Below, in pieces: positions 10,922 to 22,608 of a stretch of 64,000 bases of DNA (position 1 is the first letter of the stretch; each line of letters begins with the position of its first letter). The position numbers and the translations under genes were made by a program. The notes below the pieces were generated by a model, which did no database searches, was not told the DNA's origin, and saw only the letters and a program-made list of their open reading frames with translations. Origin of the DNA: Scedosporium boydii (Eukaryota > Ascomycota > Sordariomycetes > Microascales > Microascaceae); NCBI GenBank assembly GCA_002221725.1, contig NJFT01000008.1, positions 186,001-250,000 of the forward strand, in the 5' to 3' direction.

Positions 10922-11765
10922 ATGAATAACTCAGAAAACGAGTACGACGGCCTTCAAGTGGTCCCCAACAACATCATGCCAGACAAGCAGGCCTACAGTG
11001 TATATCCCCAATCATCCTACCAGGGAACGACTGTGATGTCCAGTTACATTGGAGAGGATGCGGCGCCAAAACCTGAGAAACGCATAGCGGGCATGCGGAG
11101 GTCGACACTCGTCCTCACATCCACAGTCGTGCTTCTTCTTATCGCCATTGCGTTAATCGGAGGACTGTTCGGGTCGAAGATTGGCTCTCTAGAGGACAAG
11201 TTTAAGCAGGTTCAAGCTCCCACGCCGTGAGTTTTTTTTTTTTTTTTCCGTCCCTTGTCCCTTGTCCTTTGTCCCTTCCTTTTCCTCGAGGGATCTATAG
11301 TTGCTTCGCTGGCATCAGAGCCACGAGCCATGAGCCTGCTTAGAGTATCATGAGACGTACAACCGTCTATCTGGTCATGATCAGCCAGCTAAGTTATCAT
11401 CTCTTGTCAGAACTACTGGCCCAGGCACAGGGACACCAACCATCCCCAACCTCGAAGCCACAGTAACAGACATCGCCGTCGACGGCTACCAATACCTCGG
11501 CTGCTTCGAGGACGCCTCCGACCGCACCCTCTCCAACACCAGCTTCGACCGCAAGACCATGACCAACTCCCAATGCGCCATCTCCTGCTCGCGTTTCAGG
11601 TTCTTCGGCACCGAGTTCGGCTCCCAATGCTACTGCGGCGACCAGCTCACCCGTACAAAGGCCGTGGCGCCGTGGCATTGCGCCGATCACTGCTCGGGTG
11701 CGGAGGCCGGCGCGGAGAATTGTGGTGGGTTCTTCTATCTTAGCTTGTGGCAGAAGAGTTCATAG
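10922..11765 (+). CDS. WSC-domain single-pass membrane protein
   Basis: Two exons (10922-11226 and 11411-11765) joined across a GTGAGT...CAG intron give 219 residues. Residues 1-60 are hydrophilic and presumably cytoplasmic, ending in basic residues (PEKRIAGMRR). Residues 62-84 form one transmembrane helix (LVLTSTVVLLLIAIALIGG). A short coiled or linker segment follows, with a Thr/Pro stretch, and then a WSC domain from about residue 127 to the end with eight cysteines (YQYLGCFED, CAISCSRF, SQCYCGDQL, WHCADHC, ENCGG). No N-terminal signal peptide is present, so a type II orientation with the WSC domain outside is likely, unlike the classical Wsc1 stress sensors, which have the domain first. 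WSC domains bind carbohydrate, so a cell-wall role is plausible. The intron contains a tandem CCCTTGT-like repeat. Confidence 0.85.
11250..11277. repeat. CCCTTGT tandem repeat in WSC-gene intron
   Basis: About four imperfect copies of a seven-base unit (tcccttg) follow a poly-T run directly after the splice donor of the WSC gene. Confidence 0.7.
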
Positions 11766-12223
11766 GCGTTGAAGAGGCGGTAGGGCGTTTTGATATTTTG
11801 TTGTATTGATGTAACTGTGATATGATTTGAGGATGCATATGGAAGGAATATTACGTGCGGATGATAATCATGACCTTGTTTTGCCGGGGTTCTGGATGTT
11901 TTGAAAATATGGTATGGGATATATACCGCTGGTTTGCATTTGTGTTCTTCTTTTCTTGTTTTTTTCTCACTCATTTACACCATTTGCCGCTTATGAGTCT
12001 CGCTTGGGACAGACCGCGGGGACTATTCACATTCTCCAGTCAAGAAGGAAGGATTTTTCACAATTCTGCTACCTCTGACCCTTCACACGAGCTTCCTTGC
12101 CAAAACGAGCTCAATATGATAGGTTTGAGGTTCAGCATAGAAAAAACACCAATCCAGACCTGACGTATTCTCGCACAGGTCCCAAATCTACACATGCGAG
12201 ATCTCCGAGTGGAAATGAACTCC
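11766..12223. other. Convergent 3' intergenic region
   Basis: Lies between the converging ends of the WSC gene and the CSA-like gene. It should hold both 3'UTRs. Nothing else is supported. Confidence 0.6.
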
Positions 12224-13725
12224 TCAGGTAAATGTAATCTGCTTCCCCATCAGGCTCCTATATGCATCATCGAGGACCTTTCGCTTCCTCTTCTTCGTCT
12301 CTTCGTCGTCGCCCTCAAGCCCACCCTCCTCATCGAGCTCGTCGGGGTTGTGAATCCGAGGCATCCACGCTCTAATATGACCGTCAGCGTGAGATGTATA
12401 TATCCCTCCGGGAGCCGTTCCGCCACCCATTTCAGGCCCTAGCATTCGACGACGGCCTCCGGATCCTCGCCATGCCATGCACGTAATTCTATTCTTCGGC
12501 GAAGCTTCGAACGTGGTATACGCCCCTGGCACCCTCATCTTTGAGACGACATATCCTTCGTGTAGATCAAAGACCAGAATCTCCTGTTCGTTGGGCCAGA
12601 ACAAGAGCTCACGACACCCGGCGGTGAGGTTACTAGGCGGAACAATCATGTGCAGGGGAGCAAACTGGGAGTTTCGGACAGTAGATCCGAATCCAGCGAG
12701 GGTGTTGGCACCCGTAGCGGCATTCCAAACTCGGATACGCCTGTCGAGCCCGGCCGAGATTATGTAGTTTCCATCGTCCGTCCAAGTTAGACCGTTCACC
12801 GCGTCGGCATGAGCCACGGCCGCTTCGCGTACTTTAGGCATGTAGCTCCAGCCCAAGCCAGACGCCATGGCGTGATTGAAACGGTGGACTATGCCGAGGG
12901 AATCCTCCATGTCTAGCATACCCAATGGGTTGAGAGCCCGGCGGATATCCCAGACGCGAACTTTTCCGTCGGAGTGGCCACTCGCTAGAACGCGCTCATG
13001 GCGCGGGCTCCAGCAGACGGAAAATACGGCTCCACCACTTGCTAGGAGACTCCTAGCAGCAGAGTTGGTCCTAAGGTCCACGAGGCGAACGTTCGATTCC
13101 TGTGTCGCGCAGGCGACGATGGGTGATATGGGGCTCGGTGCATGAGCAAAGACCTTCGCCTTGATGTCGTAGTGTGCTGTGACGGACGAGGTAGTGCATG
13201 ACCAAAGCTTCAAGGACTTGTCGAAAGAACTTGAGATGAAGTGATCTTTTTTCAGAGGGTGGAAGTCCAGATGGGTCACGCCGCTGATGTGCCCTTCCAT
13301 GAACAGCTGAGGACGCTGGCGACTAATAGCGCTTACAGGTCTGTGAAGGCACGGCTGGTGAGGATTAGGGCTGGTCTCTAGATCCCATATTTTGATTGAT
13401 CCATCTGATCCTCCAGAAACCATTCTAAATTAGACTGTTAGCGACGCGTTTCTTTGAAACCAGCGCAAAGCTCCTATCAGACTCACACCCTGCCATCGGA
13501 CTTCTCGATCGCTAGACTATTTGCACCCCCATTATGCGCTCGTATAGAGGTGTCATGAATCTCTTCGCCCTGGGCCTCTTCGTCCCCAGCGCGACGTCCA
13601 CTAGTTCCATCAAATCGGTGGTTTTGAGCGAGCGCGAAAGAACGCAGAAGATCTGTGGTAACGGTTTTGGCAAAATCACGAGGGTTCAGCGAGCCGGCCT
13701 CGCGGGAAAACAAACGGTCCTGCAT
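12224..13725 (-). CDS. WD40-repeat protein of the CSA/ERCC8 (Rad28) family
   Basis: CSA/ERCC8 proteins are WD40 substrate receptors of the CUL4-DDB1 ubiquitin ligase in transcription-coupled DNA repair. Two exons (13725-13487 and 13424-12224) across a 62-nt GTGAGT...TAG intron give 479 residues. The N-terminus (MQDRLFSREAGSLNPRDFAKT) followed by HNGGANSLAIEKSDGR matches the CSA layout, where a helical DDB1-binding segment precedes the propeller. WD units are clear: MVSGGSDGSIKIWDL, FISSSFDKSLKLWS, VRLVDLRTNSAA, VLASGHSDGKVRVWDIRRA, YIISAGLDRRIRVWNA and GIYTSHADGHIRAW. The VWDIRRA and LVDLR ends are typical DDB1-contact 'WDxR' boxes. A charged C-terminal tail follows. The start is close to that of homologues; an overlapping out-of-frame ATG lies 4 nt upstream. 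It is divergent from the Rrn10-like gene. Confidence 0.88.
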
Positions 13726-14159
13726 TCATTCTAAGAGTATTCAGACTCGGGGGACATTGGTTCTCGATAATTGCCAATGTTAAAATTTGCCCATTTATGT
13801 TTTGCAGGCTGCCGACATGAGATGAAGACGATGGATCGTGAGGCGGGAGCCTGCGGAGGCCGTTTCGGAGCATGCGCGTTATGTGATGACAGATGACATC
13901 ATCTGCCAAAGGCAGGTACAAGCATCACTCACCGAAATTTGGGCCCCACGAGGAACTTCACTTCTGCATCCAAGCATCTACGCTCTCCCAGATACCTGCA
14001 ATTACGGTGTTTTTCTTCAATAGCAATGAAGAGGGCATCCCAGTCATATCAGGATGATTTTCTCGGATTTATTTGTCAATTACACGTAGCACGTAGCTCC
14101 AGAGACCCCGCCTGAGGGCAAGCATTCACCATACCTCCGAGCCCAGCCAACTCATCACA
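13726..14159. promoter_or_regulatory. Divergent promoter region, CSA-like / Rrn10-like genes
   Basis: 434 bp between two start codons facing away from each other, so both promoters must lie here or overlap the genes. No specific element is recognised. Confidence 0.55.
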
Positions 14160-15035
14160 ATGGCATCTGCGAGTTCTCGAGGGAACACGCCCGCTGTAGG
14201 GCACCCGACACCGCAGGCTGAAGGCGAGCGAAAAACTCCCGAACCCGAACTTCCAGATGCGACAGACCTCCGTAGGCGCCAAGCTACTGTTTACGATGCT
14301 GTTGCCGGTCAGTTCAGCTCTCTCGTCTCGCCCCTCAAACCTGGGCCTGTTAAATCTCATGCACCGACGTGGTTCTAACTTTCTCGATTGCTAGGTCGAG
14401 TATCAACCCTTCGGGACGTCGCTTGGAATACGCGGACGGACGAAATGCCGGTACGTGAACTGAGGGCGGCGAGACACTCGACGAAAAACACCACTCTCTC
14501 ACCCGAGGAGGTGCTTTTCCGTCGCAAGGAAGCTCCCGATCGATGGCCGCACTACGATATCTACATGGCTCATGAGCACGACCTACCCGAGGCTGGACGG
14601 GGAATACTACCCTCCAGCGATCTACTAAAGGCCATCCATTCGTATACAAGCCACTTCTACGATGCGCTGGGCGACCACGGCAAGCGCGAGTCGCATTACG
14701 TTGGTCGTCGAAATATAAACGAAGCGAGTATGGATGAGACAGCACTTCTAGCTCTTGGGATTTTGCTAGAAGAGGCGGGCAAAGAGGTGCTGGGGAGAAG
14801 AGGGGACCTGGTCTTCACGGAAGGAGAGGAGGTGTTCGCGAACGGAGAAGAGCCAGAGCCGGAAGGACACCTGCGCGCTGATTCTCCCCGTCAGCCTCAG
14901 GGCTCTCTCAACCAAGAGCTCAGCATTCGTATTTCAGATAGACGCAAGCGACGAAGACTCTCGGGGGCCCCGTGGACAATGGAGCAGAGCGGCGGCCTAA
15001 TTGCCGAAACGGGTGAGGGGGCATTCGGTTCGTGA
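14160..15035 (+). CDS. Putative Rrn10-like RNA polymerase I factor
   Basis: Two exons (14160-14307 and 14395-15035) joined across an 87-nt intron with a TCTAAC branch site give 262 residues. Residues 1-30 are Pro/Glu-rich. The conserved-looking middle holds TLRDVAWNTRTDEMPVRELR, SPEEVLFRRKEAPDRW and DIYMAHEHDLPEAGRGILP. The block LPSSDLLKAIHSYTSHFY, followed about 25 residues later by MDETALLALGILLEEAGKE, resembles the pattern of yeast Rrn10 (D-L-x-x-x-H-x-Y, then D-E-T-x-L-x-x-L-G-x-L-x-E). Rrn10 is a subunit of the upstream activation factor for rDNA transcription. The C-terminus is acidic, then basic (RRKRRR). The assignment rests on a remembered pattern, not a search; otherwise it is a conserved fungal protein of unknown function. 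Confidence 0.6.
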
Positions 15036-18000
15036 TATTAGCTCTCGCTCTCGGTGAAGTGAAGGAACGAGGTGAGGTGTGGGTGTAGTAGTGGTAATCC
15101 TACGGAGAAGACTTGCCAGGGGATGGACCCGCCGTGGCAGGTCGTGTGGAGCAGATAGCTTCGGAAATGAGGTCCTCTCTGTCGGTAACGAGTCATGATT
15201 CATGAATTGGAGGATACCAGGTATACATCACGACGAGTACGAATTATATTGCTTGATTAACCTTGCTGGTCCCCGAACCCCCTGTCATATCTTCCATATA
15301 TTGGGTGTCATTCATTCGACAGAGAGATTCACAGGGATTTCTCGGCCGTGCTCCACTTTCACCACTCTGCGAGTACGAAGTAGACGGAGAGTAAGAGCAA
15401 GTTTTTTCACCATCGACAACGAGGCCTCTTTTTCAACCGGTGGACGAGAGAATCCTAGGATCTCCTGGCCTTACTTGCCTACCTTATTACCCATGAAACG
15501 GTGGCGATAGGTGGAAGTGGGGACAGGGTTCTGGCAGCTTATACGTGCCCTCGTATCTCCCATCCCGAGATGAGACAGAAGAAACATTTCTTCGGAGCCG
15601 GGGCGCGAGAGTAACCCACCCCCAATACCTTTTTAGTACTGCTCGAAGGACGAAGTACTGGGACTACTTCCAGCCAGGATCTGGGCTGGCTATCATTCCC
15701 TTTCTGAGGCATGTGAAGGAAAAGAGACGTTTGTTTGGATTTGCCGGGCCCCTTTCGACTATTGGTCTTGGCAATGGAAGGGGAGTCTCGCGTTCCTTTT
15801 CGTACGTGTACTCACACCACCCCCCTCATTCGCGAGACGCGGCTCAAACCCTTGCTCACCGAGCTGTGTCTCACGGTCATCAGCGACCCCTGTGTTGTAT
15901 TGTCTGGGGTAAGTTTAGTGCTTCTTGTACTTCTTGTAGAAGGAGGGACGTGCCTTTGCTGAAGCAGGGTCTTGGAAAAACCGTCATCTTACTGCCTCAT
16001 TCTCATCGGTGATGGGAGATTGGAATGTGGAGGCTGACAGCTCCACATGGATGGAGCAATCATTATTATCCTATCGATCTTTGATTTTCGTGAGATTGAC
16101 ATGCGTAGAGTGACACAAGGAAAGCAGCAGTCGAGCATGCATGTACTCTGTATTATCCATAGATCTCTGTTTTCTTCTCCTCCTGCGTGCAACGTGTCCA
16201 CGCACGCACAGGTACACGCAAACAAACTTCTTGTTTCCATCAACGATCAAGAACGGTTCGAGGGGAGCAGGAATACTTAGGTGCAAACGAGTTTAGGCGT
16301 GCCATGATGGAACTGACCGCCCCTTCGAGGATGACTCGCTGTGGCTAGATTTTGCTCAGGTTGTAAATGCTGGTTCCAATATCCAGGATCCCCTAATAAC
16401 CTCTTGACATGAAGAAAGCCAACCTTGGAGTAGGAAGCAAGCCACACATCTGACGTGGTGTTTCTCGCAGGACCGTGTCAAGGCGGAAATGCATGACAGC
16501 CTCAAGAACTGGCTCTCTGTCTCTCTGTGTGTATGTGATGACGATGCTAACCGTATGCATCCCTAGTTCGCGGTGTCTGACCGCCCATTCCCGCCTCGCT
16601 CTTCCTCGGTTTTCTGTCCTCCCCAACTTGCTTTTTCTTTCTATTTCTCTTCCTTCCTCCGTTTTCCCGCTCTTGCATCCAGAACGCATCATCTAGAGAG
16701 AAAGACATAACGTATATAGCAAAACGGAATTTCTACAATCCTATCAACATCTCGGAGGAGCGGAAGTAGCTTCAACCGGCGAGTCACACGACCCTTGTTT
16801 CCCGCCAGAGGAAGCAAACAGAACATGACGCCAACAGCAAACGAAAAACACTGCAGGCCGGTTGTCATACAAGTGCAGGTTTTCTTTCCAGCTTCATGCA
16901 TTCTCGGCATCTGTTTTGGCCTAGGGCTGATGCTCATTCGCAAAGAAGAAACGAAAAACCCCCAAAAAAATAAAAAGAAAAGTAGACACGTGGGATGCTT
17001 CAAGTCCAGAACGTTGGTCGCACATGTACGCTGTTCTACACCATGCCAGTGTCCTAAAAATACACATTCCTTGGCTGTTTTTCTGTCTCTTTCCTATCTA
17101 AGTATATCGAGGAGAGTGTCTGGGAATCCGCATTTTCACCGCTCCTTCCCGTCTATGGACAGGCACGTAGGAACCAGGTAGGAAGCCATCGTGACAAAGA
17201 AGGGAATGCCGTGTTTGGTCTTATACTGTAGTGGCCAGGCATCTAGCAGCCCAAGCAAAAGTAATATTCTCTACTGATTCTCGTTTTCTCACCCGGAAGG
17301 GTCTAAGCCCCCACGTGCCGTTGCCTCTCCTCTGTTTGGGGAGATGAGAATGACGACTTGGTGATAGGCTTGCCCTTAGGCACAGCTCTGCGGTTGTCAC
17401 GCTGTAGCATTATCACATCACAGTGAGACTGGCGAAGGGCGGTGGGGCCTGATGTTCTAGGTTGAGGCCTGATGGCCGGCCGGTCACCGTGCAAGTGCCC
17501 GGCCTGTTTCCGTGGCCTATCTAAGACCATCTACATGGCGGGTTTTGTGGCCGTTTGACGATGGTGTGGGGGCGTGTGTGTGAAGCGGGCATCGGAATCG
17601 GTCGGTAGCCACGATAATTGTTATTTGCTCGGCGATGTGACAGATAGAGAGAGAGAGGACGCCATCGATTATCGTTTTGCAGAGTTTGCACTTTCTATGT
17701 GACCTCTAGACGCATCTGAAGCTGCAGAGCAAAGGTCGATAGGTCAGCGGCCCGGCTAGATAGCTTCGGACGGAGATGCTTCTGTGTCGGCTAGCATAGG
17801 TATCAACTGGAAACGGGTGTGTAGGACAGGTTTAGCTCGCCGTCTTGATATCTACAGGATACCGGACGCATTACCACAAAGGTCTACAAACAGACAAGCA
17901 AACGGCAGCCTCTTTCCCCCGTACCGAGTGGACGAATTGCAAGTCTTTTCTTCGTTGTAGAGCGGGCGCCCATGAGAAGCGGCGTCCCCGGTCAAGAGAA

Positions 18001-18651
18001 TAGGCTCCACCGGTATCATCTAGTCGCTTCGCCGCCGGCGTCCGATTCGAATGGAGAGGTCTGCTTTCTAGTGTAAAAGTGATGATAAGAAGGCCGGGCA
18101 AAGCTGCTGCCTAATGCCACCCTGAAGAAGCTTGTTTAGCTCTGAAGACTCTGAAGGCTTGCATCAATATACACTTCAGCTCTATCTCCGGATGTTCAAC
18201 GTCTAACTACTAGGGAGTTTTCTGAGACTGCACTGTCAGAGAAAGGAGGAGGTGGTCCAGTCGCTTAGGTACCATTCCTCTTGCACCGCAATATCCATGG
18301 CCACTTTTACTTCCCGCAGCTATGACGTCCAGTGTTCATTGTGTATGCATAGAAAACTTCCCGTCGACAGATGAGTTGCGGGGCATTGGCTCGATCGGGG
18401 AGGAAAGGGAGACATTGAACGGGATGGTGTCGAGCGCAATATTCGGCAACAAGCACGGATGTCCCAACCTCTTCCTCGACGTCGTAAGATAAGTTGCCCC
18501 TTTCGAGTAGTCCAAGTAGGACGGTAGTAACGTCGCCGGCGGGCTAGAGGACGTAGTAAATCCATTAGGATCATCATATTGGCCCTGGGAAGCGGGAAGG
18601 TAAGGAGTGCGTGGAGATGGACGGAACCGCAACTGTGCTTACATACAAACA

Positions 18652-18705
18652 ACACACACACTCTCTCTCTCCCCCCCCCCCCCCCCCCCCCCCTTTCTCT
18701 CTCTC
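18652..18705. repeat. (CA)n-(CT)n-poly(C23)-(CT)n compound microsatellite
   Basis: A CA run is followed by CT units, 23 consecutive C residues (18671-18693) and further CT units. On the complementary strand this is a G23 run with potential to form quadruplexes. Confidence 0.95.
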
Positions 18706-20485
18706 GTACCCACAGTAGAAGTTGGAGGGGCGTGGTGGAACAAGAGGAGAAAAGATGGGGATGCTCAGGTCTCAGGTCGTCATTTGTCACATCCTTATTG
18801 ACACCTCGACAAGTTCGAAAGGGGGAAAGGTTCGTCCCTTGGCCTGAAGTTATATTAGACCGCCGTGTTCTATTTTGTGGCCTTCCTCTCCCTGACCGAC
18901 GTGGTAGGGTAGAGTTCCTGTGCCAGATGGAACTTCAAAGCGTCAATATCCCAGGCAAGGGGTCTCTCTAAAGGAATGAGATCTGCCGCGCCGTGATCGA
19001 GTTAGTTCCAGGTTCGACAGGAAAGCTTTGACGTTAAGCTCCCTGGATTCGAAGTTGCTACAGCTATTTCCATACATTCCGGGGTCCTAGTTTAAGCACG
19101 TTGGAGGCGCGGACAGATCTATCATAATTGACATGGAGCGATGGGGATATACCGTCCGTCACACGTGTTGGTTCCAAGAACCATTGCGTAGCCATGCAAG
19201 AATCGGTCCACCCCGTCCCTCGACTCGTCTCATCTGACGAGGAATCAATATAAACTGCTGCTGCAGGCGTGCGGCACCGTCTCCAAGATCATATAAACTG
19301 CAGAAAACGAGGTGCCGCAAACTGCGACCATATGCCCGAGTGGAAAGGAGAAACACAAAAATGGTCACCTCGTGTTGGTTCCCGGCTGAAAACAATGAAA
19401 CAAAAGTTGTGACGGAGAGGGGACGGTCGCTTGACTGGCCTGTCATATAGCTCGGGAGTGATATATAGCAAGTGATAATGATCCCAAGGCGCATGTATCG
19501 GTCGATGTTTTGACGGGATGGAGTGCGCGAGTTACACTCCAGGAACAGGATCAGCCATCCATTCTTCTATAGCGAGGCTATTATTGCAGGAGAGAAGCTG
19601 GGCACGAGGCTACGCTTCCACGGAAATGATTGTTTTCCGTCTCTCTGAGACGCGACGCGGTAGGACAGGGACGAGGCAAAGTAGGATTTTCATCTTGATT
19701 GATATCCCGATGCCATACTACTCTTTCGGCTCCCACCTTGCTGTCGAATAGAACTGGTCGAGCCAAAGGGGTTTTTTTCCCCCCACTTCAGAGAGAATCT
19801 TCCTGCTCCCACATTCCCGTGTATTTACTTCGTACCAATTACACACACGATGTTTCTGCCATGTTCTTGATGGGGTTTGTACTTCTTTGTCATGGATGGG
19901 GATGGACTGTTCGATCAAGCCCTTCTCGCCTACAATAAGGCCAGCAGCAGGGTGTTGTCTATCACGAGGTTTGGCATTGTTATTACCCTAATATCTGAAC
20001 GGCAAGGTGACGAGCATGGCCCCCTTGGTGGCATTCTGGGGGACATTCCAGGATCCCGGAGAGCCAGGCCGTCCGCCCTCTGCAAGCAAACCCAGAGAAT
20101 CTTCGACAGGTATGTATGCTGCAGACCCGGAGACTGGTTCACGGTTCACCCCCCACAGCCAATGGACAACCGGTCTGGCAGTTCAGGGACCAGGGTGGTT
20201 GGACCCATCTCACCGGTTCCCTAATTGGGGGTGACTTCTCGATAAGAACCCTCGTCGAACCGTGCGATCGGACGTGGTATGGTGGCTGATCCCACTGATC
20301 CTAATTCGACCAGAATATATTAATACACACGGGCTGATGGGCCTTTTTGGGGCGGGTGGCTTCGACCCCCCCCTTCTCCGTTCTCTGGTTCACTGTAGTC
20401 GAGTCAACACCACTTGTGTGACGTACTCAAGGTACCTTTTTTTAACGAGATTTATATTAACCCACATGGCGAGGATGGAGAGGAG

Positions 20486-20509
20486 GGATGGCATGGGATG
20501 GCATGGGAC
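20486..20509. repeat. GGATGGCATG tandem repeat
   Basis: Two and a half direct copies of a 10-nt unit within a purine-rich stretch of the gene-free tract. Confidence 0.8.
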
Positions 20510-21122
20510 GATGCGGGAGAAGCGGCAGCGGAGAAATGAGGGAGGTGTCAATAACGGAAATAAAACGAAAGGACGAGTTTGGCAGGTGAGGCGAGGGCTG
20601 GGGGGAGACGGTCGGGCTGCTCTGGGCGATGGGCATGAAGAATTTCGTAGTCTCCGGCGTCGTACAGCATGTGCCGGCGCATGGCGCATATGGCATCGAG
20701 AAGAAGAAGTAGAAGAAGCAGAAGAAAGGGGGGGTATAGTTGGTAAACTAAACTTCTAGACTGTGAATCCCGAGCAAATCGGCAATTTCAAGAGACAGAC
20801 TTAGACGCAGATGAAGACGGAAATGCCACCATCACCACTGAAAAACCCCTCCTCTAGACCCTGTGGACACCTTTGGACAGACCAACGACACGCCTTGTTC
20901 TGGTCTCCAGAGCGCTGCAACTTGTAGCCTTGTTTTCCTTTTCCCCCGCACCCAAGTCTGATCCATGTTTGTCCAACATATATGCGTACATACCAAGGGC
21001 CTTGCCTGCAACGGAACGAGGAACGAGTAATAATGTGAAGTCATGGAGCAATATGATATAATGGTAGTAGCGATATGATAATTCTTGTCGCATGTAGCGT
21101 GGTTGCAACTTCGCGCGGACAT

Positions 21123-21142
21123 CCTTTTTTTTTTTTTTTTTT
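21123..21142. repeat. Poly(T) run
   Basis: An uninterrupted T run of about 19 bases in the gene-free tract. Confidence 0.9.
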
Positions 21143-22597
21143 GATTTATCAACTACGAAGTGAAGACCATACCTGATAGACATTAGGCCGGCAGGAATAT
21201 GACAGCAGAGTAGTAGCGAGACGTGATGAATGGACCGCAACGTCGTGACCTCTTACGAGAAAACAATGGATAGCAATGATGTCTCGCAGGCGGGTCATCC
21301 GCACATTCGGTAAACATCCAATGCGAAGCCAAGCCGGGGCTGCTACATGACGCGATGGAGCGGGGCAAAGAAGCTCCTTGTTCTCGCAGAGGGAATGGGA
21401 ACAACTGCACATTCTGCAGTGGATGCGAAAGGCGAATGTGGACATGCGTGCACATGTTGTTGTATGCGAGACGAGGGGAGGCGGAAGCGAACCTCGCGTC
21501 GAACCTTGGGAGCCAGGGGGTTTGGCCGCCACGAACCCATGGAACCGCATTCTAGCGGCTGTCAGTATTGCCTGGCCTGGCTGCTCATGACCACTGCTTG
21601 GCGAAAGTTGCCGGGATCTTTTGACGGCATGCCGTCGAGGGGTCGGCGAACCTCTCGGCCTTGCCCTCAAATCGCCTCACTTTTGCTCGGGGTGTGAGAA
21701 AACGTAGTAAAGCCTAGGGTGCTGTGCTGTCTTCAGCAGTGCTGCTGTGCTTGCCGGGCTGGGTCATTGCAGCGACCTGATCTTCACGCGTTTGGCGGTG
21801 ACAGCCTCGTTCTCGCGACAGAAGGGTGGAGATTTGCAGGCTGGCTGCATGGTGGGTGCAGCCAAGTATTACAAGAGACTGAAATGATGTGGGGGGCACC
21901 GTCACCAATATCGAACCAAACCACCCAACTTGAACAAGGCCTGGGATGTTCCAGGGCTGTGCCCCCTACTCTTTCATCTCATCCCGGACTGAGAGGTGAA
22001 CAAGAAGGGTGCGCGTGCCCGCTATTTGGCTTGGTTCGTACGAGCGGATGCTGGCGGGGCATGGGTAGAAGCTGGAGAAACCCCGAGAGATGTCCATTCA
22101 TCCAGACTTGGAGGAGTTGTCTGGACAAGGAAGCTTGTGCAAGAACCTGGACAGTGATTCAAAGCGGGTGATCGCGAGTGGGTTCTCGGAGTACCTCGTC
22201 GTGTCTAGTTGGTGGACTGCTAAGTTTGTGGAGCGCACTACGACGTCAAGACAGAAGGGACTGAAGGGTCGGGCCTTTCCATGACTGACCAACGACCAGT
22301 GAGCGACCATTGATGAGCCAGGGCGGGCGGCGGGCAGCCATCAATTCGAGATCTGTCAAATCGCGTGGGGCGGGTTGCTGTCAAATGGAGACGCTGGCGG
22401 TGGCACTGACACCATCTTGCAACACGTGGACTTTGGCCCGGGTTGGCGCTGGTCGCTGGAATCCAAGGCGGAGCTCGTCGTACGAACTACTTGGTAAGAA
22501 GCACTTCGTAGCAATACTTTGCAATACTTCAAATGATGGATCAGACATCATCAAATTGATCCTTCCGGACAAGACCCATCCACATCCACGCCTGGTC

Positions 22598-22608
22598 TGG
22601 CCTGGCCA
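22598..22608. repeat. TGGCCTGGCCA word, copy 1
   Basis: Eleven-base inverted repeat (TGGCC-T-GGCCA). Three further exact copies occur at 27230, 32716 and 33350. Confidence 0.85.

Noticed and set aside
20262..20759. 165-codon plus-strand open frame in the gene-free tract
   Set aside because: Runs into low-complexity (GAA)n and GGATGGCATG repeats and shows no conserved features.
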